Shown here: positions 8,101-17,093 of the stretch, one piece after another
Layout: every line of letters begins with the position of its first letter
Numbering within the stretch: position 1 is the stretch's first letter
Source of the DNA: UBA11606 sp964504305
GTDB lineage: Bacteria > Actinomycetota > Acidimicrobiia > Acidimicrobiales > Aldehydirespiratoraceae
Reading direction: 5' to 3'
Length of the DNA: 64,000 nucleotides
Assembly: GCA_964504305.1 (NCBI GenBank)
Contig: CAZDEB010000006.1
Span: 124,001 to 188,000 of the forward strand
Translations under genes and position numbers: made by a program
The notes under the pieces: generated by a model
The model's database searches: none
The model's input: the letters and a program-made list of their open reading frames with translations, nothing else
Told to the model about the DNA's origin: nothing

Positions 8101-9283
8101 CCAACGAGGCTTCCGGGGCTACCAGCGTGGTGGTTCGGTCCAGAGTCCACCGGTGATCGAAGCACCTATCCGACAGGCGTCCCGGAGACCACATGCCCCA
8201 GATTCCGCCCACGGCCGCGTGGGTGCGATCGTTCCAGCCGGCACAACTGGTGTCGGCAATTCGCCGAACAACTTGACGCACTCCCGACTCGTGGATGGCG
8301 TAGCCCGCCCATACGCCGGGATAGTCCTTGGTGGCCGAGACTTCGCTCAAGACCGCGCTGCCGTGGCGTCGGGTGCGGTTGCGGTGCGAATGGCCGCTCG
8401 AAATGAGCAGGTCGGGGTTAGTGGCCACGAGCTTTTCCAGCAACCGGTAGTTGTCGAAGCGCTGAACGCCCAGCGGCCAAAACCAGGGAAAGGGCTGTTG
8501 CTCGAGATGGTGATGGGTGAACAGCAGGGTCGGTTCTTCGTGGCGAACAGCGTCGACCAGTTCGTTCTTCCAGCGCTGCAAGCGGCCCCAGCTGTGGCCC
8601 GACACCGCCGAGTGAGCAGCAACGATGCGTGCTCCGGCGATATCCACCGCGTGCACCGGCGAGGGAAATAGACCGCGCGCCTGGAGCGCTTCGGTGGGGT
8701 CGACCGAATGGCGTTCGTTGACGGTGTCGTGATTGCCGGGCACCGCCATTACCGGGATGGTGACCTCGGCCAGCAGTTCGTCGAACATCTCCCATTCGCC
8801 GGCCCGACCTTCGTCGGTGATGTCGCCTTTGATGACGAGCAGCTCTGCTCCCCAGTCTTGGGCTTCTCGCACCGCGGCCTTGGCGCACCGCATCGCGTAT
8901 GGCTGGGCCACCTTTGACGACTCCCGCATCGGCTTCAGCAAGCCGAAGCCGTCTTCGCCCAGGTGCAGATCGCTGATCGTGGCGACCTTGCTCAGGAGGC
9001 GATCATCGAGGGTTTGCAAGGTGGTGACGTTGCGTTGAGTGATGATGCGCCCGTCGATCAACACGTCGATTGGCGTGGTGGTGCCGGGCGGCAGGTCGTG
9101 GATATCGGCGGCGCCGGGCCGGTGGGCCGAGCCAAGCTGGATGAGCGGAGCCGACTGGTTTGAGCCGACTCGGACCGAGAGTTGTCCTTCGGGCAAACCT
9201 CGCCACGTCAGTTGAGCCGAGGTGTCCTCGACTGCGAAGACCTCGACTGTCGCCAATCGAGCGAAAGGGAAAATGGGGGCCAC
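8093..9283 (-). CDS. Calcineurin-like metallophosphoesterase
   Basis: A 396-residue protein with the binuclear metal signature of the calcineurin-like superfamily. In order: SDLHLG (D-x-H), IKGDITDEGR (GD), VPGNHDTVN (GNHD), then TLLFTHHH and SSGHSHRN (GHxH). The catalytic domain covers about residues 105-320. The N-terminal 100 residues look beta-rich, like an Ig/fibronectin-type domain (VEVFAVEDTSAQLTW), and may bind substrate. There is no signal peptide. The start is GTG. The substrate cannot be told from sequence. It follows pepN by 51 bases on the same strand. Confidence 0.82.
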   Translation of the reverse strand: MAPIFPFARLATVEVFAVEDTSAQLTWRGLPEGQLSVRVGSNQSAPLIQLGSAHRPGAADIHDLPPGTTTPIDVLIDGRIITQRNVTTLQTLDDRLLSKVATISDLHLGEDGFGLLKPMRESSKVAQPYAMRCAKAAVREAQDWGAELLVIKGDITDEGRAGEWEMFDELLAEVTIPVMAVPGNHDTVNERHSVDPTEALQARGLFPSPVHAVDIAGARIVAAHSAVSGHSWGRLQRWKNELVDAVRHEEPTLLFTHHHLEQQPFPWFWPLGVQRFDNYRLLEKLVATNPDLLISSGHSHRNRTRRHGSAVLSEVSATKDYPGVWAGYAIHESGVRQVVRRIADTSCAGWNDRTHAAVGGIWGMWSPGRLSDRCFDHRWTLDRTTTLVAPEASLVN

Positions 9284-9334
9284 GGTGAACTATCGGTTGA
9301 TGAGTGACATGGCGTGAGCCTTTGTCATTGGTGG

Positions 9335-11845
9335 CTACGAACCCAGGAGGTGTTCGGATATGACACTTCCTTGGCGGGCCTTCAGCCCCGCGTTGATTCG
9401 TTGGCGTTCGAGGTGCTGGTCGATCTGAAGGCCGGCCTGGGGGACGGGATGGGTGTTGATGAACAAGGAGGTGGCTTCCACCATGTCGGCATCGTCGAGA
9501 GCAGTAATTCCTGACAACATGCGGGTGATCGAGTTGCTCGGGTACCGATCGTTCAGCAGGTCCCAATTGTTGGTCACGAAATCCCATACCCGTCGCCCGG
9601 CCACCCGGTTGGTCAGGCCGCGGGCCAGCAGGAACGGCGCGTCTTGGGAGCGAATCTTTGCTTCGAAGATGTCGCCTAGGAGCTCCTCCACCAGTTCGAC
9701 AAACGGGAAATCGGCGAGCGCTCGCAGGTTCCGCATCTCGGACTGAGGGTCAGCGGCGTTGCGCCAACGTTCGCGAATGATGTTGTAATCGTCGGCCCCT
9801 CCGTGGTGGGCAACAACGGTGAGGGCGGCGGCGGCGATCGACGGGTTGGGGTGATCGAGTCGCTCGCGGGCTGCGTCGATTGTTGTCTGGTCGGCGGCGA
9901 TGGTTCCCATCAGCCGCATCAACGTGGCTCGCAACTCGTGGGTTCGGTCGCGGTCGTCGGAGTCGGGGTCGAAGCCCAGTTGCTGCAGGGCCGGGCCGGC
10001 AAGGGCGCGGAGCGAACGCTGCCAGTCGGGACGGGCCGATTCGGTTATCAGCCGGTCGAGGCCGTGCAGTCCGGTACTGAGGGCCTGCCACACGTTGAGG
10101 TCGGTTTCTCGGCTGAAGGTCGAGGCGAGCCGCCAATACTCGGTCGCGCTGATCCGACCCGCCACGGTAAGCGCCCATCCATCGTCGGCAATACCGTGGC
10201 GTTCGGTTGCGGTCTGGCCCGAGAAGCCTTGGGCCTCGAGTTGGGCGATGTGAAATTCGCCGATTTGGCTTCTGGTAAATCCGGTGGCTCCGCCGTTTAG
10301 CGTGGCCGGCATCGACGTGATGCCGGTGATTAGCGCCGAACGCTCGGTCAACAAAACTCGTCGATCGGAGTTCTTGTCGCGGATGCGTAACGGAACCGAC
10401 CACGAGCGGTCGTCGGCCGCGCTCGGGTCGAGCGTGAACTGCTCTTGGGTCACGCGCAGGCCATGCGGTGTCAGGTCCATAGCGATCACCGGGTAGCCGC
10501 CCTGAAAGATCCAGTCGTGCATCATTGATCGCACCGGCACGCCGCTGATCGTCTCGAGCGAATCCCACAAGTCGCTTGTTTCGGTGTTTGCGTACGCGTG
10601 GGCCGCGAGATAGTGGCGCACGCCGTCTCGAAATACGTCGGCGCCCAGATACTGCTCGAGCATGCGGACAACTGATGCCCCCTTTTCGTAGGTGAGCAGA
10701 TCGAACATGCCCTCGGCGTCCTCGGCGGTGACCACCGGGTACTCGATTGGTCGGGTCGTGGCCAACGAGTCGACATCAAACGCCGCCGAACGAGACCGGG
10801 CGAACGTATCCCAGACTTGCCAGTCGGGGCGGTAGGCGTCGGAGCACATCACTTCCATGAATGTGGCGAAGGCCTCGTTGAGCCAAATTCCTTCCCACCA
10901 ACGCATCGTGACAAGGTCGCCGAACCACATATGGGCAAGTTCGTGATTGACGACGTCGGCGACTCGCTGGAGTTCGGGTTGGTTGGCCTCGTTTGGGTCG
11001 ATCAACAACAACACGTCGCGAAAGGTGATGCACCCGAGGTTCTCCATGGCGCCGGCTGCGAAGTCGGGGATGGCGACGAGATCGACCTTGTCGGAAGGGT
11101 AGGCAATCGCGTAATAATCGGCGAAATACTCGAGGGCATGGACGGCCACGTCGAGAGCAAAGCCGGTGAGGTGGCCTTGCCCCGGCCGATGCACGACCCG
11201 AACAGGGATTCCTCCGGCGTCGACTGCTTCGGTGATTTCGAGCGGCCCGACGACAAAGGCCACGAGATAGGTCGACATCTTCATGGTGGGCGCGAATTCG
11301 ACCCGGCGCCGCCCGTCGTCGAGCATTACCGAATTGGTTTCGGCGGTGTTCGAGATCGCGACATGGTCGGCGTCGACAGTGAGTGTTGAGGTAAAGGTGG
11401 CCTTCCACTCGGGTTCGTCCCAACAGGGGAAGCACCGACGGGCATCGGTCGATTGGAACTGCGTCGTGGCGATGGTGTGAGTGACGCCTTCGTCGTCGGC
11501 GAAGGTCGAACGGTAGAAGCCATGCAGCAGGTCGTTCAAGATCCCGTCGAAAGACAATCGCACGACGGCGCTGCCCGGCGACAGTTTTTCGGTGGTGAGC
11601 AGGGTCAGACGCTCGGTGTCGCTGTCGAGATCGGCGGTCGGGCGGTGCACGCCGGCGTTGGTCTCGATGGTTGCGTCGGTTATGTCGAGTTCGGCTGAGT
11701 GCAGCACGATCTCTGAGGTTGCCTCGGTAATGTCGACGTCTATCTCCACGGTGCCGCTGAATACCGCTTCGTCGATATCGGGTGATAGATCGACGCGATA
11801 AGCGTTGGGCACAACGTGGCGAGGGAGGCGTGGATCAGTCGACAT
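9335..11845 (-). CDS. pepN: M1 family aminopeptidase (PepN-like)
   Basis: A cytosolic zinc aminopeptidase that removes N-terminal residues from peptides. It has 836 residues with exopeptidase motif GAMEN (265-269), zinc motif HELAH (301-305) and the third ligand Glu324 in WLNEAFA. An N-terminal beta-saddle domain (1-190) precedes the catalytic domain, and an ERAP1-like helical C-terminal domain spans about 500-830. The ATG is preceded by GGAG at good spacing. The length fits actinobacterial PepN. The metallophosphoesterase lies just downstream. Confidence 0.93.
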   Translation of the reverse strand: MSTDPRLPRHVVPNAYRVDLSPDIDEAVFSGTVEIDVDITEATSEIVLHSAELDITDATIETNAGVHRPTADLDSDTERLTLLTTEKLSPGSAVVRLSFDGILNDLLHGFYRSTFADDEGVTHTIATTQFQSTDARRCFPCWDEPEWKATFTSTLTVDADHVAISNTAETNSVMLDDGRRRVEFAPTMKMSTYLVAFVVGPLEITEAVDAGGIPVRVVHRPGQGHLTGFALDVAVHALEYFADYYAIAYPSDKVDLVAIPDFAAGAMENLGCITFRDVLLLIDPNEANQPELQRVADVVNHELAHMWFGDLVTMRWWEGIWLNEAFATFMEVMCSDAYRPDWQVWDTFARSRSAAFDVDSLATTRPIEYPVVTAEDAEGMFDLLTYEKGASVVRMLEQYLGADVFRDGVRHYLAAHAYANTETSDLWDSLETISGVPVRSMMHDWIFQGGYPVIAMDLTPHGLRVTQEQFTLDPSAADDRSWSVPLRIRDKNSDRRVLLTERSALITGITSMPATLNGGATGFTRSQIGEFHIAQLEAQGFSGQTATERHGIADDGWALTVAGRISATEYWRLASTFSRETDLNVWQALSTGLHGLDRLITESARPDWQRSLRALAGPALQQLGFDPDSDDRDRTHELRATLMRLMGTIAADQTTIDAARERLDHPNPSIAAAALTVVAHHGGADDYNIIRERWRNAADPQSEMRNLRALADFPFVELVEELLGDIFEAKIRSQDAPFLLARGLTNRVAGRRVWDFVTNNWDLLNDRYPSNSITRMLSGITALDDADMVEATSLFINTHPVPQAGLQIDQHLERQRINAGLKARQGSVISEHLLGS

Positions 11846-11993
11846 TCGGGCTCCGGAAGGGTGAGAATCGAGGTGACCCCGAGGCTAGCCAGTCCCCAGA
11901 CCGCAACAGGACCGTAAGACGAACGACACCCATGTAATGCCCAGATGGGTTTTACTTGAGTCAGCGAATAGCGACCAGCAAGGGCGGCGAGTC

Positions 11994-12128
11994 ATGAGCG
12001 AAGACACCTACGACATCAACGCTGAGACCAACGAGTGGTTCGAGTGGCCAGCGTCTGACCCCGATATTGACGACGAGGCGTTCGCCGAAGCAATCGCTTC
12101 GGGTCGCGAGTTTCACGAAGCGGCCTAA
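11994..12128 (+). CDS. Small acidic protein of unknown function (44 aa)
   Basis: I do not recognise this ORF. The ATG at 11994 follows AAGGGCGGCGAG, a plausible ribosome-binding site. The product starts MSEDTYDINAETNEWFEWP and is strongly acidic. It has no Cys, no membrane segment and no signal peptide. It lies alone in the gap between the divergent pepN and the adenosine kinase-like gene. Its acidic codon composition also resembles background coding bias, so it could be spurious. Confidence 0.4.
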   Translation: MSEDTYDINAETNEWFEWPASDPDIDDEAFAEAIASGREFHEAA

Positions 12129-12192
12129 AGCCATACGGGCCGCGTGAGGGTCCGGTAACCTCAGCGCGTCCTGTTCCGTCCCTGGAGTACGT

Positions 12193-13179
12193 GTGCGCGC
12201 CAATCCTGATTTGCCTCTCGACGTTGTCGGAGTTGGCAATGCAATAGTTGATGTCATCGCGGCCGTGCCCGACGAGTTCATTGATGACAATGGTCTCGTT
12301 CGTGGGGCAATGACTCTGATCGACGCCGAGCGGGCGACTTCGCTTTATGCGTCGATGCCGCCGGGCATCGAGTCGTCGGGCGGGTCGGCGGCCAATACGG
12401 TTGCGGGAGTCGCCAGCTTTGGCGGACGGGCATCGTTCATTGGCAAGGTGCGCGACGATCAACTGGGCGAGGTTTTTGCCCATGACATGCAGGCGACTGG
12501 TGTCGAGTTCTCCGTGCCGCGGTCACCAACGGGCGAGCAGACTGCTCGCTGCTTGGTCAACGTGACCCCCGACGCCGAGCGCACCATGAACACGTTCCTT
12601 GGCATCTCCGCCTTCCTCAATCCGGACGATGTCGATGCTGGTTTGGTCGAGTCCGCCGCCATCACCTATTGCGAGGGTTACCTCTGGGATCGCGACGAGG
12701 CCAAGGACGCGATCCGCCACGCCATGAACATTGCTTCGGACGCCGGTCGAATTGTGTCGCTTACTTTGAGCGACTCGTTCTGCGTAGATCGACACCGCGC
12801 CGAATGGCTCGACTTGCTCGAAGATCGTGTCGATCTGGTGTTCGCCAACGAAGCCGAGGTTTGTTCGCTGTTCGAAGTCGAAGACTTCGACGACGCGGCG
12901 GGCCAGATCGGCGCCATGGTTCAAACGGTTGCGCTCACCCGATCGGACGCGGGGTCGGTCGTGTTGTCGAGCGGCGAGCGCGTCGACGTGCCGGCCGCGT
13001 CTGTTGCCACGGTGGTCGATGCCACCGGCGCGGGCGACCTCTACGCGTCTGGTTTCCTTTATGGCTTGGCTACTGGTGCTTCACCTCAACGGTGCGCCGA
13101 ACTGGGCAGCATCGCCGCGGCCGAGGTCATTTCGCATCTAGGGGCCAGGCCAGTTGTCGACTTAGCTTCGCTGCTCTAG
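12193..13179 (+). CDS. PfkB-family kinase, probable adenosine kinase
   Basis: PfkB/ribokinase fold, 328 residues. The first signature is SSGGSAANTVAGVASFGG (61-78). The second is VVDATGAGDLYASGF (274-288), with catalytic Asp282. The segment AITYCEGYLWDRDEAKDAI resembles bacterial adenosine kinases, which favours adenosine over sugar, but the specificity is inferred. The start is GTG with GGAG 7 bases upstream; a candidate -10, TAACCT, lies at 12156-12161. An adenosine deaminase, a nucleoside-type transporter and PRPP synthetase elsewhere in the window make a purine-salvage role sensible. Confidence 0.82.
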   Translation: MRANPDLPLDVVGVGNAIVDVIAAVPDEFIDDNGLVRGAMTLIDAERATSLYASMPPGIESSGGSAANTVAGVASFGGRASFIGKVRDDQLGEVFAHDMQATGVEFSVPRSPTGEQTARCLVNVTPDAERTMNTFLGISAFLNPDDVDAGLVESAAITYCEGYLWDRDEAKDAIRHAMNIASDAGRIVSLTLSDSFCVDRHRAEWLDLLEDRVDLVFANEAEVCSLFEVEDFDDAAGQIGAMVQTVALTRSDAGSVVLSSGERVDVPAASVATVVDATGAGDLYASGFLYGLATGASPQRCAELGSIAAAEVISHLGARPVVDLASLL

Positions 13180-13224
13180 ACGCCAGCGACCACGGCACCC
13201 AAGAGTCCGCGACGTTGCACCGTC

Positions 13225-13243
13225 GATAATAACCGTTATCATC
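13225..13243. promoter_or_regulatory. Candidate TetR operator overlapping the -10 of tetR
   Basis: A 19-bp inverted repeat is centred on C13234: the left arm is GATAATAAC, the right arm GTTATCATC, with 8 of 9 pairs matching. The -10-like TATCAT (13237-13242) falls inside the right arm, and the tetR ATG is 6 bases further on. Repressor binding here would block transcription of tetR and the translationally coupled diiron gene. The site is seen in the sequence; the regulation is inference from TetR family behaviour. Confidence 0.6.
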
Positions 13244-13248
13244 ACGCC

Positions 13249-13905
13249 ATGATTGTCGCCGCTGGTCACGAATCGTTGCAGAGCGCCGAATACCGCGCTC
13301 TCACCGATCGACTCTTGGGCGCCGCTATCGAGGTGTTCACCGAGCGAGGTCTCGAGAAGGCCGGCGTTGCGGCTATTGCCCGGCGCGCCGGAGTCACTAC
13401 TGGTGCTATCTACTCGCGGTGGGAAGGAAAGCAAGAGCTTCTCCTCGATGCCCTCGATGTAGTTATGGTCGCTCAGTTGGCCCACCTGATTGCCGCGCCA
13501 GCCGACGCGTCGGCAGCCGACGTGCTGGGGTCGCTCGGAGCCGACCTCACCACGCGCGAACCAACAAGCGATGCCCTGTTGCTCGAGGCGATAGCGACCG
13601 CTCGCCGCGATCCCGAGTTCCGCACCGTCTTCACGGCCCGCATGGCCGAGCAAGAGTTGCATCTGCACTCCTTGATCGAAGGTGGCAAAGCGGCCGGCGT
13701 GGTCGATCCCGCGTTATCAACGGCGGCCATCGTCGCTCTTTGTCACGCGATATCGCTTGGCTTCATGGTCATGGCGGGCCTTGAGAAGCCTCTTGCTCCC
13801 GCCGATGAGTGGAACACGCTCATGCATCGGCTCATCACCGCAGCCCGACCCGAACTCACCGAATCGCCTGCCGAGGGCGAATCTTCCGCAAAGGAACAAA
13901 TCTGA
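13249..13905 (+). CDS. TetR/AcrR family transcriptional regulator
   Basis: A 218-residue one-component repressor. The N-terminal helix-turn-helix is clear: AAIEVFTERGLEKAGVAAIARRAGVTTG, followed by AIYSRWEGKQELL (about 25-65). The remainder is an all-helical ligand-binding domain with no recognisable ligand. The ATG lies 6 bases after TATCAT and has no Shine-Dalgarno, so the mRNA is probably leaderless. Its stop shares a base with the ATG of the diiron protein (TGATG), so that gene is its likely target. The palindrome at 13225 supports autoregulation. Confidence 0.9.
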   Translation: MIVAAGHESLQSAEYRALTDRLLGAAIEVFTERGLEKAGVAAIARRAGVTTGAIYSRWEGKQELLLDALDVVMVAQLAHLIAAPADASAADVLGSLGADLTTREPTSDALLLEAIATARRDPEFRTVFTARMAEQELHLHSLIEGGKAAGVVDPALSTAAIVALCHAISLGFMVMAGLEKPLAPADEWNTLMHRLITAARPELTESPAEGESSAKEQI

Positions 13906-15086
13906 TGACTGTGACCGACCAGAACCAATCCGGCTACGGCGATGCCAACGATGTCGAGCGCATCATGGAAATCGCCCAGGCCAACACCAACCCCGAAGAA
14001 GTAATCCACGTTGTGCAAGACAACGCCGACGCCATCTTCACTTGGAACTACGGCAAAGGCGAGCGGGCCAAGCTCGACAAGTTGTACGAAAAGGCCAAGA
14101 CGTCGCAGTGGAACGGCACCACCGACCTCGACTGGTCGATCGATGTTGACCCGACGCAGGTGCTCGACCTGAAGGCCGAACTCGCGATGAATCCCGACTT
14201 TGCCGAAGACCGCAGTTCACCGGTTTACAACTGGGGCGAAAAGGAGTGGGAAGAGTTCAGCGTGCAGTCGATGAAGTGGCGCCTCAGCCAGTTCATGCAC
14301 GGCGAACAAGGTGCGCTCTTGTGCACCGCCAAGATTGTCGAAACGGTGCCGTGGATCGACGCCAAGTACTACGCCGCAACCCAGACCATCGACGAAGCTC
14401 GCCATGTCGAGGTGTTTGCTCGTTACCTCGAAGAGAAGCTCGAGGGTGGTTACGCCGTCAACCCGCACCTACGGCTGTTGCTCGACGACATCATCAACGA
14501 TTCGCAATGGGACATGACCTATCTCGGGATGCAGATCATGGTCGAAGGCCTGGCCCTCGCGGCGTTTGGCTTCATGCACGATCTCACCGAAGAGCCGCTG
14601 CTCAAGAAGCTTCTCCGCTACGTAATGAGCGACGAAGCCCGCCACGTTGCGTTCGGGGTGCTCAGCCTCCAGGAGGTGTACCAGGACATGACTCTGGCCG
14701 AGATTCAGTATCGCCAAGAGTTCGCCTTCGAGGCGGCCTTGCGGATGCGTGACCGGTTCTTGCAACAAGAAGTCTGGGAATACATGGGTGTCGACTCGCG
14801 CGAGATGTGCACCCGGCTGCTCAACGTCCCCGAGGAGAGCAAAGTTTTCCAACGAATGTTGTTCTCCAAGATCGTGCCGAATTGTCGCAAACTTGGTCTG
14901 CTCGACGCCGGCGAAGGTTGGCTACGAGAGAAGTTCACCGAGATTGGTGTGATCGAGTTCGAGCACATGCAAGACACCGGCGCCGAATTCATCGACTACG
15001 ACCTCAACGAAGACAACTTCGAGGGCAAATCGGCCGAGATGCACTCCGCTGCGGCGACCGCGGCAATGGGCGGCGAGGGCGCCTGA
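13905..15086 (+). CDS. Ferritin-like diiron protein (RNR-R2/AurF-type superfamily)
   Basis: A 393-residue helical protein with a complete diiron ligand set: Glu134 (HGEQGA), Glu164 and His167 (DEARH), Glu214 (VEGL), Glu244 and His247 (second DEARH). This pattern (E, ExxH, E, ExxH) is that of ferritin-like oxidases and oxygenases such as ribonucleotide reductase R2 and AurF-type N-oxygenases. There is no membrane segment. The substrate is unknown. Start ATG 13905 overlaps the tetR stop, so the pair is co-expressed. The C-terminal tail is Ala/Glu-rich. Its function may be oxidation of a hydrophobic substrate sensed by TetR; that is inference. Confidence 0.8.
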   Translation: MTVTDQNQSGYGDANDVERIMEIAQANTNPEEVIHVVQDNADAIFTWNYGKGERAKLDKLYEKAKTSQWNGTTDLDWSIDVDPTQVLDLKAELAMNPDFAEDRSSPVYNWGEKEWEEFSVQSMKWRLSQFMHGEQGALLCTAKIVETVPWIDAKYYAATQTIDEARHVEVFARYLEEKLEGGYAVNPHLRLLLDDIINDSQWDMTYLGMQIMVEGLALAAFGFMHDLTEEPLLKKLLRYVMSDEARHVAFGVLSLQEVYQDMTLAEIQYRQEFAFEAALRMRDRFLQQEVWEYMGVDSREMCTRLLNVPEESKVFQRMLFSKIVPNCRKLGLLDAGEGWLREKFTEIGVIEFEHMQDTGAEFIDYDLNEDNFEGKSAEMHSAAATAAMGGEGA

Positions 15087-15092
15087 GGGGTA

Positions 15093-15494
15093 CTAGTCCG
15101 TGGCGATATCGGCGTTGCGGGCGGCAACGACTTGGTCGATGCGGGCCGATACCTCGGGCAGCTCCGAAGTCATCTCTTCGAAATCCCACGGCATCATCCA
15201 CGCGATGTCGACGCGTGTTTTGGCGTTGACGCGGGCGTTGCGTCGTTTGCCGCCGAGCAGGCCCATCTCGCCAAAGAACTCGCCGGGTCCCAAGTCGGCC
15301 ACATGTTTGAAATCGCGGTAAACCTCGACTTCGCCGGCTAGGACCACAAAGAACCGGTAAGCAAAGTCGTCTTGTTTGGCCAGACTGCTGCCGGCAAGCA
15401 TTTCGGCGATCTGAAATTTTGAGGCGCACCGTTCGAGTTTTTCGAGGGCTATACCTTCGAATAGCGGCAAGGCCGCTAGTTGCTTGCTGTCCAT
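15093..15494 (-). CDS. Cyclic nucleotide-binding domain protein
   Basis: A single CNB (cNMP-binding) domain of 133 residues without a DNA-binding or output domain. The start at 15494 is favoured by GGAGA about 8 bases upstream. Seen are LAALPLFEGIALEKLERCAS at the N-terminus, VLAGEVEVYRDF, and the phosphate-binding cassette region GPGEFFGEMGLLGGKRRNARV, where GE-x-GLL and the Arg match the family. It could sense cAMP or act as an adaptor to a partner. It is convergent with the diiron gene, 6 bases away, and last in a minus-strand run. Confidence 0.85.
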   Translation of the reverse strand: MDSKQLAALPLFEGIALEKLERCASKFQIAEMLAGSSLAKQDDFAYRFFVVLAGEVEVYRDFKHVADLGPGEFFGEMGLLGGKRRNARVNAKTRVDIAWMMPWDFEEMTSELPEVSARIDQVVAARNADIATD

Positions 15495-15573
15495 AGATCT
15501 GTCTCCGCGTGAACTGGAATCGTCGAAACGGCACACTAGCTGACTGAGCTGACCGGTAACGAGCTGCGCGGGG

Positions 15574-16155
15574 TCAGTTCTCGCTCAGCCTCACGTCGCC
15601 GAACCGCACGAGAGTGGCGGCGATCCAGCCCCCGAGCTCGCCGAAGTGCGAGTCGAGGCTGGCCCCGTCGACCAGACTGTCTTCGTCGAGTTCGTAGGAG
15701 CCTTCGTAACTGACCTCGATTGCGTATTCGGGGTCGCTGAGGTCGGCGCCGTAGATCGACTCGACCGTTGGTCCGCTACGCGTGAGCCGAGTTTCTCCGA
15801 TCGGTGGCGAATCCATCGGTAGCGCCGCTACGACGGTTGCCGGATCGGGGGTCGCGGTCAGCCGTTGGCGGCGAAACACGATCTCGATCTCGATGCGGGG
15901 CGGCTCTGACAGTTCCTCATCGACGTACCAATTGCGGTACGCGGTTTGCGACCATGTGGGCCAAGCGCAGGTGATGTCGGCTTGTACCCGTGGCGGCGTG
16001 CCCTCGCCGGGAAGACCGTAGGACGTCTGCCACATCAGATCGCCGAGCAACACCTCGCTCTGGAAGCGCTCTTCGAAGGCCTGGCGTTCTAGCCGGGCCC
16101 GTTCGAACGCGTCGCGCAGCGCCCCGATGGCGTCGGTGAATACGTGGTCAAGCAT
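15574..16155 (-). CDS. Hypothetical protein, 193 aa
   Basis: I do not recognise a family. Start ATG 16155 lies 11 bases after the upstream dehydrogenase stop; longer in-frame starts run into that gene. The N-terminus is helical (MLDHVFTDAIGALRDAFERA). The rest looks like a mixed beta fold with many acidic residues (ADLSDPEYAIEVSYEGSYELDED) and a final GWIAATLVRFGDVRL. There is no signal peptide or obvious membrane span. Gene order suggests co-transcription with upp and the dehydrogenase. The protein appears soluble. Confidence 0.65.
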   Translation of the reverse strand: MLDHVFTDAIGALRDAFERARLERQAFEERFQSEVLLGDLMWQTSYGLPGEGTPPRVQADITCAWPTWSQTAYRNWYVDEELSEPPRIEIEIVFRRQRLTATPDPATVVAALPMDSPPIGETRLTRSGPTVESIYGADLSDPEYAIEVSYEGSYELDEDSLVDGASLDSHFGELGGWIAATLVRFGDVRLSEN

Positions 16156-16166
16156 TGCCCGAGAGG

Positions 16167-17093
16167 CTAGTAGCCCGCATCGACATCGACTGTGCCCACC
16201 AGCGGCTCGTGGCCGATCCAGCGCCGAACGTTGTCTCGCACCCGGTCGGCGATCAGCGGCAGACCCATCTGAGGGGTGTTGCCGACATGAGGCGTGATCA
16301 AGCAATTGTCGAGTGACCAAAGGGCATGGCCGTCGGGCAGTGGCTCGGGATCGGTGACGTCGAGCACCGCGCCGGCAATTTCTCCGGATCGCAGCGCCGC
16401 GACCAAGTCGTTGGTGACCACATGGCCACCGCGGCCGACATTACAAAGCCAGGCGTCGGTTTTCATGGCTTTGAGTGTGGTCTCGTTGATGATGCCGCGG
16501 GTTTCGTCGGTGAGGGCCAGCGCCACGATCACCGCGTCGGCATCGCCAACCGCTGCATGTAGCTGATCCAAAGCGGTGATGCGAGCTGCGCCTGGCAACG
16601 AGGTCGGAGAGCGGCGAACAACAGTGACCTCGCAGCCCCACGGCTCGAGCAACGCCAGCAGCGATTGGGTGATGCCGCCACCGCCGAGGACGGTGAGCTT
16701 GGCGCCGAGCAGGTTGCGGCCCTCCTGGCGAGGCCAACTAGAGGCCCTCGCGTAGCGAGGAATATCCCGGAACGCTGCGAGCAACGCGGTGACGATCCAC
16801 TCCGCGACCGGAGGGGCGTAGATGCCCTTGCCACACGTCCACAGATGCGACTTTTCGAGGTGTTGCACGAACGTTTCGATACCGGCGTAGGGGAGTTGGA
16901 TCCACTCGACGTTGGCACCGTTGGCGATCAGCGACGGGAAACTGTCGGCGGCGGCCGGATCGGCAAAAATTAGCGCGCTGGCCTCGTTGATCGGCGCGAC
17001 AACGCCGCCGGCCTGCTCAACTGCTTCAACCAAGACTTCGTGCATCTCGGGCCGGGTGGCCGGCTCGACGGCAATATGGCGGCGGTCGACCAT
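16167..17093 (-). CDS. D-isomer-specific 2-hydroxyacid dehydrogenase
   Basis: An NAD(P)-dependent oxidoreductase of 308 residues. The Rossmann motif is LTVLGGGGITQSLLALLEPWG, a variant of GxGxxG. Other family marks are the Arg region in LCNVGRGGHVVTNDLVAAL, the Glu/Asp segment VLDVTDPEPLPDGHALW, and ITPHVGN with the catalytic His. The ATG abuts the upp stop with no gap. The substrate is not predictable; glyoxylate/hydroxypyruvate-type and phosphoglycerate-type enzymes both share these motifs. Confidence 0.87.
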   Translation of the reverse strand: MVDRRHIAVEPATRPEMHEVLVEAVEQAGGVVAPINEASALIFADPAAADSFPSLIANGANVEWIQLPYAGIETFVQHLEKSHLWTCGKGIYAPPVAEWIVTALLAAFRDIPRYARASSWPRQEGRNLLGAKLTVLGGGGITQSLLALLEPWGCEVTVVRRSPTSLPGAARITALDQLHAAVGDADAVIVALALTDETRGIINETTLKAMKTDAWLCNVGRGGHVVTNDLVAALRSGEIAGAVLDVTDPEPLPDGHALWSLDNCLITPHVGNTPQMGLPLIADRVRDNVRRWIGHEPLVGTVDVDAGY

